The notes below the pieces were generated by a model. It searched no databases. It was given only the letters and a program-made list of their open reading frames with translations, and was not told the DNA's origin. Of a stretch of DNA of 64,000 nucleotides, positions 16,385 through 25,035 are shown piece by piece. Source of the stretch: Dactylosporangium sp. AC04546. GTDB taxonomy: Bacteria; Actinomycetota; Actinomycetes; Mycobacteriales; Micromonosporaceae. The stretch spans positions 186,001-250,000 of the forward strand of contig NZ_JAHYSG010000001.1 of assembly GCF_022095675.1 (NCBI RefSeq), in the 5' to 3' direction. Each line of letters opens with the position of its first letter. The first letter of the stretch is position 1. The position numbers were made by a program, and so were the translations under genes.

Positions 16385-18132
16385 CCACGGCGTCGTCCAC
16401 GGTGCTGTCCCGCCGGGCCGCGCTGGCCCGGCGGCTGGCCGGTGGCGCCAACTCGACCTGGTTCCCGTACCTGCTGGTGGCTCCCCTGGCCCTGATTCTC
16501 TGGGGTTACGTGGTGCAGCCGATGCTCGCCACGTTCGTGGAGAGCGTCAGCGAGGACGGCGTCAGCAACTACACGCAGTTCTTCACCTCGTCCGGCGTCG
16601 CGCGGACCTCACTGGTCACGTCGCTGGTCATCTCGGCGGCCAGCGTGCTGCTGTGCGGCGTCGTGGGCGTCGCGATGGCGTTCCTGCTCAAGCGGTTCTC
16701 GTTCACCGGCCGCCGCCTCATCGAGGCGTTCATCCTGGTGCCCGCCGCGCTGCCACCGCTGATCGGTGCGATCTCGTTCCAGCTCCTGTACAGCGAGATC
16801 GGCATCCTGCCGCGTGGCCTGCAGCACCTGTTCGGGACCGAGAAGCCGGTGCTCCCGTTCGACGGCATCGCCGGGGTGCTCGTCGTGCACACCTTCACCA
16901 TGTACCCGTTCTTCTACCTGGCCGCATCCGCCGCCCTGGCGGGGCTGGACCCGTCGGTCGAGGAGGCCGCCTACAACCTGGGCGCCGGACGCGTCCGGGT
17001 GTGGCGCACGGTGCTGCTGCCGATGCTGACCCCCGCGCTGGTGTCCGCGTCGCTGCTGGTCTTCATGACGTCGCTGGCGTCCTACACGGCGCCGCTGCTG
17101 TTCGGCGTCGACCAGACCATGACGATGCAGATCTACATCAACCGCACCAACGGCGACCTGCCGATGGCGTCGACGTACGCCTCGGCGCTCGGCCTGGTGT
17201 CGATCGCCTTCCTGCTCCTGATGCGCTGGTACGAGGGGCGGCGCAGCTACCTGTCGCAGTCCAAGGGCATCTCGGCGCGCCGCAGGGAGATCGCCAACCC
17301 GATCGGGCGCTGGCTCGCGCCGGTGGCCTCGGTGCTGGCGACGATCGTGCTGCTGGCCCCGGTCGCGACGATCGCGCTGGTGGCGTTCTCCGAGGACGGC
17401 TCCTGGACGACGGAGATCATCCCGTCCGCATACACCGTCGAGAACTTCGTCACCATCGTGTCCGAGCCGAGAGCGTTCCAGCCGATCCTGAACTCGCTGC
17501 AGATGAGCCTGCTCGCCACCGCCGGGTGTGTCGCGATCGGCGTCCTGATCGCCTACGCGGTACGGCGGCTGCGGTTCGTCGGCAGGAGCCTGCTCGACGT
17601 CGGCGTCATGATCGCATGGGCGCTGCCCGGCACCGTCGTGGCGATCAACCTGATCTCGGCGTTCAGCACCGGCAACGCGTTCAGCCTCGGGCAGGCGCTG
17701 ATCGGCACGTTCTGGATCCTGCCGCTGGCGTACTTCGTGCGGTTCCTGCCGCTGGTGTTCCGGGCCAGCTCCGCGTCCCTGGCGCTGATCGACCCGTCGC
17801 TCGAGGAGGCCGCGCGCAACCTCGGCGCGTCGTGGTGGCGGGCCTTCCTCAGCATCACGGTCCGGCTCATGCTGCCGGGCGTCATCGTCGGCGCGCTGCT
17901 GGCGTTCGTGCACGGCGTGGGCGAGTTCGTCGCGTCGGTGCTCATCTACACCTCCTCGACCGTCCCGATCTCGGTGGCCATCAACAACCGGATGTACTCC
18001 TTCGAGATCGGCACGGCCGCCGCGTACGGCATGCTGCAGGTCGTTCTGATCTTCGTGGTGATGTGGTTCTCGGGGCGGCTGGAGAACGGCGGCCGGGGCG
18101 CGTCACGACAGGCGGAGCAATGGACGAACTGA
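16381..18132 (+). CDS. ABC transporter permease, fused double MetI domain (FbpB-like)
   Basis: A 583-residue inner-membrane protein with two tandem BPD/MetI domains, as in FbpB and ThiP. The first EAA loop is EEAAYNLGAGRVRVWRTVLL and the second EEAARNLGASWWRAFLSITV. About 12 hydrophobic helices are visible, beginning with FPYLLVAPLALILWGYVV. GTG 16381 overlaps the ATPase stop. It forms the channel for the cluster's importer together with the PotA-like ATPase and the lipoprotein. Both halves are intact. Confidence 0.92.
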   Translation: MTTASSTVLSRRAALARRLAGGANSTWFPYLLVAPLALILWGYVVQPMLATFVESVSEDGVSNYTQFFTSSGVARTSLVTSLVISAASVLLCGVVGVAMAFLLKRFSFTGRRLIEAFILVPAALPPLIGAISFQLLYSEIGILPRGLQHLFGTEKPVLPFDGIAGVLVVHTFTMYPFFYLAASAALAGLDPSVEEAAYNLGAGRVRVWRTVLLPMLTPALVSASLLVFMTSLASYTAPLLFGVDQTMTMQIYINRTNGDLPMASTYASALGLVSIAFLLLMRWYEGRRSYLSQSKGISARRREIANPIGRWLAPVASVLATIVLLAPVATIALVAFSEDGSWTTEIIPSAYTVENFVTIVSEPRAFQPILNSLQMSLLATAGCVAIGVLIAYAVRRLRFVGRSLLDVGVMIAWALPGTVVAINLISAFSTGNAFSLGQALIGTFWILPLAYFVRFLPLVFRASSASLALIDPSLEEAARNLGASWWRAFLSITVRLMLPGVIVGALLAFVHGVGEFVASVLIYTSSTVPISVAINNRMYSFEIGTAAAYGMLQVVLIFVVMWFSGRLENGGRGASRQAEQWTN

Positions 18133-18950
18133 TCGAGGCCTGGCAGGCGGACGGCGGGCTCCTCCCGGTGAGCCGGCTGCCCGGGCACGAACTGGCGCGC
18201 GTCGCCGCGGCGGCCGACTTCGCGGTCCTGCCCGTCGGCGCGGTCGAGTGGCACGGCCCGCACCTGCCGTTCGGTACCGACCTGATCCTGGCCGAGGGGT
18301 TCGCGCGCGAGGTGGACGGCGCCGGGCTGCGGGCCGTGTCGTTCCCGGCCGTCCCGTACGCGGCGTGCCCGGGACAGACGCGGCCCTGGCCCGGAACCGT
18401 CGCCGTGCGGCCCGAGGTCGCCGTCGGGTACCTGTGCGACGTGCTCGACGGCATCGTCGCCGCGGGCTTCCCGCGGGTGCTCGTGGTCAACGGGCACGAC
18501 GCCAACATGTCCACGGTACGGGCGGCGATGGAGTGGGTGTCCGGCCGGCAGCGGGCGAGCCTGATGCTGGTCAACTGGTTCCAGCTCGTCGACGCCCGCG
18601 AGACGACCGAGCTGTTCGGCGAGCTGCCCTCGCGCGGCCACGGCGGCGCCTACGAGACGTCGGCGGTGCTCGGTTTCGACGCGGAGGCGGTGCACCTGGG
18701 CGTCGCACCGGACCTGCCGCCCCGGCCGAAGCTGCCGACAACCCATCCGTACGTCCTGGTCGAGTCGCGACCCGAGCCGTGGCAGGGCTGGTCCGGCCAC
18801 GTCTCGCTGGCCACCGAGCCGGTCGGCCGGCGGGTGCGCGAGCTGGCCGCCGCCCGGCTCGGTGAAGTCGCACGAGCGTGGGTCGCGGCACCGCTGCCCG
18901 GCCCGCCCGGCGCGGATCCGGCACCACAACCACACGAGGGGAACGCATGA
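18120..18950 (+). CDS. Creatininase-family amidohydrolase
   Basis: A 276-residue metal-dependent amidohydrolase of the creatininase/MftE family. Metal ligands are visible in VGAVEWHGPHLPFGTDLILAE (Glu, His, Asp), VVNGHDANM, and RGHGGAYETS (final Glu). Family members hydrolyse cyclic or linear amides (creatinine, formamides, short peptides). The ATG at 18120 overlaps the permease stop by 13 bp, and the end overlaps the lyase start by 4 bp. In this operon it likely opens an amide of the imported compound or of the lyase product. No mycofactocin genes are present, so an MftE role is unlikely. Confidence 0.87.
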   Translation: MDELIEAWQADGGLLPVSRLPGHELARVAAAADFAVLPVGAVEWHGPHLPFGTDLILAEGFAREVDGAGLRAVSFPAVPYAACPGQTRPWPGTVAVRPEVAVGYLCDVLDGIVAAGFPRVLVVNGHDANMSTVRAAMEWVSGRQRASLMLVNWFQLVDARETTELFGELPSRGHGGAYETSAVLGFDAEAVHLGVAPDLPPRPKLPTTHPYVLVESRPEPWQGWSGHVSLATEPVGRRVRELAAARLGEVARAWVAAPLPGPPGADPAPQPHEGNA

Positions 18951-20410
18951 CGCACCCGCCGTTGACCACATACCAGCAGCACCACCTCCGCGTCGTGTTC
19001 GAACACCATGCCGCCCACCTGTACGGGCCGATGGTCAAGGCCAGCGAGGCGCACGTGGTGATGCTCGCCGAACAGCAGCTCGTGCCCGCCGACGCGGCGG
19101 CGCGGATGCTGGGCGGACTGGTCACGCTCCGCAAGGACCAGCCCGAGACGTTCGACTACGACGGCTCGGTCGAGGACGTGTACTTCACGCTGGAGAAGCG
19201 GCTCGCCGAGGCATGCGGCATCCCGACCGGGCAGCTCAGCGTTCAGCTCGCCCGTAGCCGCAACGACCTGGACGCGGGCGTGTTCCGGATGGTGCTGCGC
19301 GAGCAGCTGCTCGGCGTGCTCGCCGCGGTCGGCGACGCGGGCGCGGTGCTGCTGGACCGCGCCGACCGGTACGCCGACGTGGTCGTGGTCGGGTACACCC
19401 ACCGCCGCCCCGCCCAGCCGACCAGCATCGGGCACGTGCTCGCGGGGTACGCCGAGGCGCTGGCCGGCCAGGCCGCCGCCTACGCGAGCCTGCTCGCCGA
19501 GATGAACCGGTCGCCGCTCGGCTCCTGCGCCTTCGCGGGCACGGACCTGGCGATCGACTCCCAGCGCGTGGCCGCCCTGCTCGGCTTCGACGAGGTGGTC
19601 GTCAACTCGTACGAGGCGACCGTCGGCGCCGACCACCTCATGCGGACGGCCGCGCTCAACGCCCAGGCGCTCGCGACCGGGGCGCGCATGGCCCGCACCC
19701 TCATGGACTGGCTGACCTGGGAATGGGTGCGCACCCCCGAGGAGTTCACGCAGGGCAGCAGCATCATGCCGCAGAAGCGCAACCCGGTCGTGCTGGAGCA
19801 CCTGGTCTCGATGGCGGGTGCGACGGCCGCCGACGCCGCGTCCGTGTACAACAACGTCGGCGCGGCGTGGTGGGAGGACTCCAACAACGCCACCACCGAC
19901 GTGCAGGTGCGGCTGTGGGAGAGCAACGACCGCGCGTACCGGTTCTTCGCCCTGCTCGGCGGCCTGTTCGAGCGGCTGGAGCCGCTGCGGCCGCCGACCA
20001 GCGAGGCGATCGTCGCGACCGGCGCGACCACGACCGCCGCGGCCGACGCGCTGACCCGCCACGGCCTGCCGTTCCGGGCCGCCCACTCGGTCGTCGGCCA
20101 CCTCGTCCGTTCCGGTCCGCCCGCGACCTGGACCGACACCGACGTCCGGGAGGCGGCCCGCACCGTCGCCGGGGTCGACTCGCTCGATGACGCCGCCGTG
20201 CGCGACCTGCTCGCCGCCGCGTTGCGCCCCGAACTGGTCCTGCGCCGCGCCCAGCCGGACGGCCCGGGCGAGGCCGCCGTGCGGGCACAGGTGGCCCGGC
20301 TCCGCTCGTCGCTGGACGCGACGCTGGCCGGTGTCGCCGCGCTGCGGCAGCGGTTGCACGATGCCGACGCGGAGCTCGAGACCGCGGTCGCGGAAAGGGT
20401 CGCACAGTGA
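18947..20410 (+). CDS. Argininosuccinate-lyase-superfamily C-N lyase
   Basis: A 487-residue lyase of the fumarase/aspartase superfamily, nearest in style to argininosuccinate lyase: ARSRNDLDAGVFRMVLRE, GYTHRRPAQPTSIGHVL with the catalytic His, and the mobile signature loop QGSSIMPQKRNPVVLEHL carrying the catalytic Ser. Such enzymes eliminate fumarate or a related acid from a C-N bond. It is not near arginine biosynthesis genes but within an uptake/catabolic operon, ATGA-coupled to the amidohydrolase and GTGA-coupled to a kinase. An aminopolycarboxylate role, as for EDDS lyase in the same superfamily, is possible but only inferred. ATG 18947 has GAGGGGA upstream. Confidence 0.86.
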   Translation: MTHPPLTTYQQHHLRVVFEHHAAHLYGPMVKASEAHVVMLAEQQLVPADAAARMLGGLVTLRKDQPETFDYDGSVEDVYFTLEKRLAEACGIPTGQLSVQLARSRNDLDAGVFRMVLREQLLGVLAAVGDAGAVLLDRADRYADVVVVGYTHRRPAQPTSIGHVLAGYAEALAGQAAAYASLLAEMNRSPLGSCAFAGTDLAIDSQRVAALLGFDEVVVNSYEATVGADHLMRTAALNAQALATGARMARTLMDWLTWEWVRTPEEFTQGSSIMPQKRNPVVLEHLVSMAGATAADAASVYNNVGAAWWEDSNNATTDVQVRLWESNDRAYRFFALLGGLFERLEPLRPPTSEAIVATGATTTAAADALTRHGLPFRAAHSVVGHLVRSGPPATWTDTDVREAARTVAGVDSLDDAAVRDLLAAALRPELVLRRAQPDGPGEAAVRAQVARLRSSLDATLAGVAALRQRLHDADAELETAVAERVAQ

Positions 20411-21297
20411 ACCTCGAGGTCCCCACCGACCGGCGGTTGTTGGGCATCGACTTCGGCGGCACGAAGATGGCGATCGGGATCGGCGACGCCGACGGACGCC
20501 TGCTCGTCTCGGAACGCCTGCCGACCCTCGCCGCCCGCGGCGCGCGGCAGGCGCTCGACCGCGCCCTCGACCTGGCGCAGAAGCTCGTCACCGACACCGG
20601 CGGCACCCTGCACGCGGTCGGGGTCGCCTCGCCGGGCGTGATCCGCGAGGACGGCATCGACCTCGCGCCGAACGTGCCGGGCTGGGAGAACCTGCGCCTG
20701 GCCGAGGCCGTCCGCGACCACCTGGGCGTCTCCCGGGTGCTGGTCGCCAACGACCTCAACGCCGCCGCCCTCGCCGAACTGCACCGGGGGGCGTTGCGGG
20801 ACGCCGACCCGGGCCTGGTGATCGGGCTGGGCACCGGTGTCGCCACGGCCATGACGGTCAACGGCGCCGTCGTGCCCGGGTATCGCGGCGCGGCCGGTGA
20901 GATCGCGTACGCCGTCACCGGCCCCGACTGGCCGGCGTCGCCGGAGCCGCTGCTGGAGGCCGATTTCTCCGGGCGGGCCCTCGACGAGCTGGCCGATCGG
21001 CTCGCCCTGCCCGGCGGTGCGGCCGGGCTCTGTGCGGCCGCGGTGCCGCCCGGGCCGGTACGCGACGCGCTCGTCGCCCGGGTCGACGAGCTGGCCCGCC
21101 ATGTCGTCACGTGCTGCCTGCTGTTCGACCCGCAGCGACTCGTGCTCGTCGGCGGTGTCGCCCGCGACGACCTGGTCCGTGAGCTGCTGGTCGAGCGGCT
21201 CTCCCGGGCACTGCCGTATCCGCCCGAGGTGGTGCTGTCCGACTTCGCGCAGGACGCCGCGCTGCTCGGCTCGCTCACGCTCGCGGCGCAGGCCTGA
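20407..21297 (+). CDS. ROK-family sugar kinase
   Basis: A 296-residue kinase. The ATP loop is GIDFGGTKMAIGI, the sugar/catalytic region VANDLNAAALAELHRGA with the catalytic Asp, and the second phosphate loop GLGTGVATAMTVNG. Like the cluster's repressor, it lacks the ROK zinc site: GEIAY replaces GEIGH and the CxCGxxGC cysteines are absent. GTG 20407 overlaps the lyase stop. It probably phosphorylates the sugar or amino sugar released in this pathway. Last gene of the operon, followed by a very strong terminator. Confidence 0.88.
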   Translation: MNLEVPTDRRLLGIDFGGTKMAIGIGDADGRLLVSERLPTLAARGARQALDRALDLAQKLVTDTGGTLHAVGVASPGVIREDGIDLAPNVPGWENLRLAEAVRDHLGVSRVLVANDLNAAALAELHRGALRDADPGLVIGLGTGVATAMTVNGAVVPGYRGAAGEIAYAVTGPDWPASPEPLLEADFSGRALDELADRLALPGGAAGLCAAAVPPGPVRDALVARVDELARHVVTCCLLFDPQRLVLVGGVARDDLVRELLVERLSRALPYPPEVVLSDFAQDAALLGSLTLAAQA

Positions 21298-21311
21298 CCG
21301 CTTCGGCCACC

Positions 21312-21350
21312 GGGCCGCCCCGGGCCGTGCGCAACGGCCCGGGGCGGCCC
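21312..21350. terminator. Strong bidirectional terminator
   Basis: Perfect 17-bp arms (21312-21328 and 21334-21350, GGGCCGCCCCGGGCCGT and its complement) around a GCGCA loop, between the ROK kinase and the convergent oxidoreductase. Confidence 0.85.
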
Positions 21351-21359
21351 CGCGGCAGG

Positions 21360-22271
21360 TCAGGGGATGAGCACGAGTTTGCCGTGCACATGGCCGCCCT
21401 GGCTGAGGCGTTGTACCTCGGCGGCGCGTTCGAGTGGATACGTGCCGGCTACCGCGGTGGTCAGGGCGCCGTGCGCGGCCAGCTCCGCCAACCCGGCCAG
21501 ATCGCCCGCGGACCAGTCCTTCGGCGTGCCGGCACTGAAGGTGACGCCCAGCTCCCTGGCGGCCGGGTCGGCGATGGTGACGATCCGGTCGGTTCCTCCA
21601 CGCAACACGATGGAGTCGGGGAGCGCACCCTTGCCGGCCACGTCGAACACGGCGTCGACCTGCCGGGACGACGCACGAATCCGGTCGACGAGGCCCTCAC
21701 CGTAGGGCACCGGGATGGCGCCCAACGACCGGACGTAGTCCAGATTGTCCTCGCTCGCGGTGCCGATGACCGTCGCGCCGCGGGCGACAGCCAGCTGAAC
21801 GGCGATGGTCCCCACCGACCCGCTGGCCCCGTGGATGACCACGGTTTCTCCGGCTCGTACTCCCAGGAGGTCCAAGCCGCGTCTGGCGGTCTCACCAGCT
21901 GTGGGCAACGTGGCCGCATCGGCGAACGACAGCCCGGTCGGTATGCGAGCAACGTGGCTGGCCAGGGCATATTCGGCGTACGAACCGGCCGGGGCGTCGG
22001 CCCAACCGACCACCGGCTCACCTACCGCGACATCCGTCACGTCTGCTCCGACCGCGTCGACGACGCCGGCGACGTCGATGCCGGGGATCGCCGGCAACGT
22101 GGTCGGGATGATGGCCTGCATCGCACCGGACCGGATGGTGGAGTCCACCGGGTTGACCCCGCTCGCATGCACCCTGATGCGCACCTGCCGCGGCCCTGGA
22201 TCGGGCACCGGAACGTCGGCCACGTGCAGCACCTCGGGGCCGCCGAACGTGTCATACATCATCGCCTTCAT
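21360..22271 (-). CDS. NADP-dependent quinone oxidoreductase-like (MDR superfamily)
   Basis: A 303-residue zinc-independent medium-chain dehydrogenase/reductase. It has the GroES-like N-terminus (YDTFGGPEVLHVADVPVPDP, then HASGVNPVDSTIRSG), ATLPTAGETARRGLDLLGV, and the nucleotide loop VVIHGASGSVGTIAVQLAVA. The catalytic zinc Cys/His set of alcohol dehydrogenases is missing, as expected for quinone or enone reductases. ATG 22271. It stands alone and is divergent from the GntR gene across 372 bp. Substrate unknown. Confidence 0.88.
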   Translation of the reverse strand: MKAMMYDTFGGPEVLHVADVPVPDPGPRQVRIRVHASGVNPVDSTIRSGAMQAIIPTTLPAIPGIDVAGVVDAVGADVTDVAVGEPVVGWADAPAGSYAEYALASHVARIPTGLSFADAATLPTAGETARRGLDLLGVRAGETVVIHGASGSVGTIAVQLAVARGATVIGTASEDNLDYVRSLGAIPVPYGEGLVDRIRASSRQVDAVFDVAGKGALPDSIVLRGGTDRIVTIADPAARELGVTFSAGTPKDWSAGDLAGLAELAAHGALTTAVAGTYPLERAAEVQRLSQGGHVHGKLVLIP

Positions 22272-22643
22272 GTCGCGGACCCCTTCATCGTTGGTTGTGT
22301 ATAAGCCGACGACCCGCGTCAGGCACCGGCCTGGGTGGGCTTGGATCCGCCTCCGCCGTACGGAACCGTCGCACCAGGTCGCGCTCCGCCGCGAGGCCGA
22401 TGTACCCGTCGGCGCAAGACATACCCGAACCTCATGCGAGTGGGCTACCCGCTGCCGAACCGGCTACGCCGCCTGAATGCCTGCGGTAGGAGGCGGCGGC
22501 CGAGGCGAAGAACCAGCCGACGTTACGGTACGGCGGCGGGCGGGACAATTGCCGGCGTCGTCGCGGGTCGCGACCGCCCGAGGACCATCAAGATGGCGGA
22601 TGGGACAGTATCCGTTTGCCAACACTGCCCCGAAGGAGATCCG
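22272..22643. other. 372-bp divergent intergenic region
   Basis: Separates the quinone oxidoreductase from the GntR gene. Open frames run through it in phase with GntR, but the good ribosome site at 22632-22639 argues that GntR starts at 22644. I see no clear palindrome, repeat or RNA. Confidence 0.4.
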
Positions 22644-23273
22644 GTGAACCGCGACTCGGCCTCAACCCAGTACGAGCGGCTGCGCGGCGAGATCATCGCC
22701 GGTCGGATCGCGCCGGGTACGGTGCTGCTCGAGACGGTGCTCGCGGAGCGGCTCGGGGTGTCGCGGACGCCGGTGCGCGAGGCCCTCGCGATGCTGGAGC
22801 GCGACGCGCTGCTGGAGCGGGACCGGCGCGGGTACCGGGTGCGCACGCGCAGCCCCGAGGAGCTGCTGGAGATCTACGAGGCCCGCATCGCGCTCGAGTC
22901 GACGTGCGCGGCCGGAGCGGCCCGCCGGCGTTCGCCGTTCGACCTGGCCCGGCTGCGGCACCTGACCGGCGAGGCGGCGGCGGCCGGCGACCCGGTGCGG
23001 TTGCGCGAGCTGCACGCGGCCTGGCACAAGGTCCTGCGCGCCGCGGCCGGCAACGCCACGATCATCGACCTGCTGGAGCGGCTCGACACGCTGCTGGCCG
23101 TGTACGACGCCGACGAGCCGACCCTCGCCGACCGGGAGGTCGCCGCGGCCGAGCACGGGCGGATCGTCGACGCGATCGAGGCCGGCGACGCCGAGGAGGC
23201 GCGGCGGGCACTCGTCGCCCACCTGGACCGTTCCCGCGAGACCCGCCTGGCGAAGCTCGCCGCCGGCTCGTAG
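22644..23273 (+). CDS. GntR-family regulator, FCD subfamily
   Basis: A 209-residue regulator. The winged-helix domain is visible in YERLRGEIIAGRIAPGTVLL, LAERLGVSRTPVREALAMLE and RDRRGYRVR, followed by an all-helical FCD ligand domain (EELLEIYEARIALES, LRELHAAWHKVLRAAAGN, AAEHGRIVDAIEAGDAEEAR with the metal-binding His). GTG 22644 is chosen for the GAAGGAGA ribosome site; a longer frame from 22335 is low-complexity. It immediately precedes the peptide-type ABC operon and probably represses it, with an organic acid or amino-acid-like ligand. Confidence 0.9.
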   Translation: MNRDSASTQYERLRGEIIAGRIAPGTVLLETVLAERLGVSRTPVREALAMLERDALLERDRRGYRVRTRSPEELLEIYEARIALESTCAAGAARRRSPFDLARLRHLTGEAAAAGDPVRLRELHAAWHKVLRAAAGNATIIDLLERLDTLLAVYDADEPTLADREVAAAEHGRIVDAIEAGDAEEARRALVAHLDRSRETRLAKLAAGS

Positions 23274-23304
23274 TCCCCAAGCAAGGCTCGTAACCCCCAA
23301 GCAA
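23265..23304 (+). repeat. Exact-tandem 20-bp repeat over the GntR stop codon
   Basis: Units 23265-23284 and 23285-23304 (GGCTCGTAGTCCCCAAGCAA and GGCTCGTAACCCCCAAGCAA) are directly adjacent and differ at two positions. The first copy contains the GntR TAG stop. It could be an operator pair or a recent slippage duplication. Confidence 0.6.
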
Positions 23305-23343
23305 GAAACGTCACAGGTCAAAGCCTCTTGTCCGAGCGTCGAC

Positions 23344-23355
23344 GCGTGTATACGC
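23344..23355. promoter_or_regulatory. Candidate FCD-GntR operator containing GTATAC
   Basis: GCGTGTATACGC, 46 bp before the binding-protein start. FadR/FCD-type regulators often bind TNGTATACNA-like sites. The palindrome is only the GTATAC core, so this is tentative. Confidence 0.35.
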
Positions 23356-23400
23356 TCGCGGCTGAATTCCTAGCAACCACGTCTGAATATTGGAGTAATC

Positions 23401-25035
23401 ATGGTCCGCAGGCTGGTCGTGGCGGCGGCGTCGGTGACGCTGCTGGCCGCATGCAGCAGCACCAGCTCGCCCGGCGACGGCGCGGCGTCCGGCGACCCCG
23501 TGCGCGGCGGCACGGTCGTGTTCGCCACCGACGTCGAGCCCACCTGCCTCGACCCCGCGGCCCCGAGCCAGATCGCCACGCAGATCCTGCAGCGCAACGT
23601 GTACGACTCGCTGATCCACCAGGACGCGAAGGGCGCCTTCCACCCCTGGCTGGCCAGCTCCTGGGACGTCTCGGCCGACGGCACGATGTACACCTTCCAC
23701 CTGCGCGACGGCGTGACGTTCCATGACGGCACGAAGTTCGACGCGACCGCGGCCAAGGCGACCTTCGACCACTTCACCGACCCCGCGACCAAGGCGCCGC
23801 TGGCGGGCTCGCTGCCGTTCGGCTCGGCGACCGCGACCGACCCGAGCACGCTGGTGGTCAAGCTCAAGTCGCCGTTCGCCCCGTTCCTGCAGCTGGTGTC
23901 GTTCTCCGTGCTCGGCATCCAGTCCCCGGCGGCACTCGCGAAGGGCCAGGCCGCCCTGTGCGCCGGCGGGCCGGGCGCGGCCGTGGGCACCGGGCCGTTC
24001 ACCACGGCCTCGTACACCAAGGGCCAGAGCCTCACCTTCGCGCGGTACGACGCCTACAACTGGCCGCCGGAGGGCTCGCCGCACCAGGGCGCCGCGTACC
24101 TGGACAAGGTCGAGGTCCGCTTCCTGCCGGAGAACGCGATCCGGGTCGGCGCGGTCAGCAGCGGCCAGGCCCAGCTCGCCGCGAACGTGCCGCCGGTGAC
24201 CGCGGCCGCGTTCGAGGCCGGCGGCGGAGTACGGGTGCTCAGCGCGGCCGCGGCCGGCACGCCGTTCACCGCGTACCTCAACACCAAGCGGGCCCCGTTC
24301 GACGACGTCAAGGTGCGCCAGGCGTTCCAGCGCGGCATCGACATCGAGAACATCGTCAAGTCGGTCTACGCGGGCCGCTTCCCGCGCGCCTGGAGCCCGC
24401 TCACGCCGAGCACGCCGTACTCGTACGACAGCGCGCTGGAGAACAGCTGGCCGCAGGACCTGACGCTGGCCAACAAGCTGCTCGACGAGGCCGGTTGGAA
24501 CCAGAAGGACGCGCAGGGGTACCGCGTCAAGAACGGCAAGCGCCTGACCGTCGTCTGGGTCCAGAACAGCACCGTCATGCGCGAGCAGCGCGACGTCGTC
24601 GCCCAGGCCGTCGCCGACAACGCCAAGAAGCTCGGCTTCGAGGTGACCGTGCAAGGCCTCGACGCCGGCACGTTCTCGGCCCGGGCCAAGGCCGGCGACT
24701 ACGACATCACCGACCAGAGCAACCAGCGGGCCGACCCGGACATGCTCTACAACGTGTGGTCGTCGAAGTTCGTGGCCACCAAGGGCGGCGCCAACTACGC
24801 CAACGTCGACGACGCGCAGGTCGACCAGTGGCTCAGCCAGGGCACCACGGCGCTGCAGCAGCAGGACCGGCCGGCGGCCTACAAGCCGCTGCAACAGTGG
24901 GTCATCGACAATGCCGCGGCGGTGCCGATCTACGTCCCGCAGTACCTCCTCGGCGTCTCCAACGCCGTGCAGGGCGTGCAGTTCACCGTCTCCGGGTACC
25001 CGGACTCCTTCTACACCGTGTGGCGGACCAAGTGA
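23401..25035 (+). CDS. Peptide/nickel-type ABC substrate-binding lipoprotein (SBP_bac_5)
   Basis: A 544-residue cluster-C binding protein with a lipobox (LLAAC, Cys18 after MVRRLVVAAASVTLLAA). Family marks are ATDVEPTCLDPAAPSQIATQ, LASSWDVSADGTMYTFHLRD, GVTFHDGTKFDA and, later, TPFTAYLNTKRAPFDDVKVR with QAFQRGIDIE. ATG 23401 follows TGGAG. It is the receptor of a Dpp-like importer encoded by the following overlapping genes. Ligand class: oligopeptides, opines, glutathione-like compounds or nickel chelates; not resolvable here. Confidence 0.92.
   Translation: MVRRLVVAAASVTLLAACSSTSSPGDGAASGDPVRGGTVVFATDVEPTCLDPAAPSQIATQILQRNVYDSLIHQDAKGAFHPWLASSWDVSADGTMYTFHLRDGVTFHDGTKFDATAAKATFDHFTDPATKAPLAGSLPFGSATATDPSTLVVKLKSPFAPFLQLVSFSVLGIQSPAALAKGQAALCAGGPGAAVGTGPFTTASYTKGQSLTFARYDAYNWPPEGSPHQGAAYLDKVEVRFLPENAIRVGAVSSGQAQLAANVPPVTAAAFEAGGGVRVLSAAAAGTPFTAYLNTKRAPFDDVKVRQAFQRGIDIENIVKSVYAGRFPRAWSPLTPSTPYSYDSALENSWPQDLTLANKLLDEAGWNQKDAQGYRVKNGKRLTVVWVQNSTVMREQRDVVAQAVADNAKKLGFEVTVQGLDAGTFSARAKAGDYDITDQSNQRADPDMLYNVWSSKFVATKGGANYANVDDAQVDQWLSQGTTALQQQDRPAAYKPLQQWVIDNAAAVPIYVPQYLLGVSNAVQGVQFTVSGYPDSFYTVWRTK

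Noticed and set aside
16323..18119. Upstream extension of the creatininase frame through the permease gene
   Set aside because: The extension is Arg/Pro-rich shadow sequence; family homology begins at ATG 18120, which overlaps the permease stop.
18120..18950. Mycofactocin system creatininase (MftE)
   Set aside because: No mycofactocin precursor, radical SAM or glycosyltransferase genes are nearby.
22297..22306. GTGTATAAGC as a second FCD-GntR operator near the quinone oxidoreductase
   Set aside because: Short, not palindromic, and equally consistent with a -10-like sequence.
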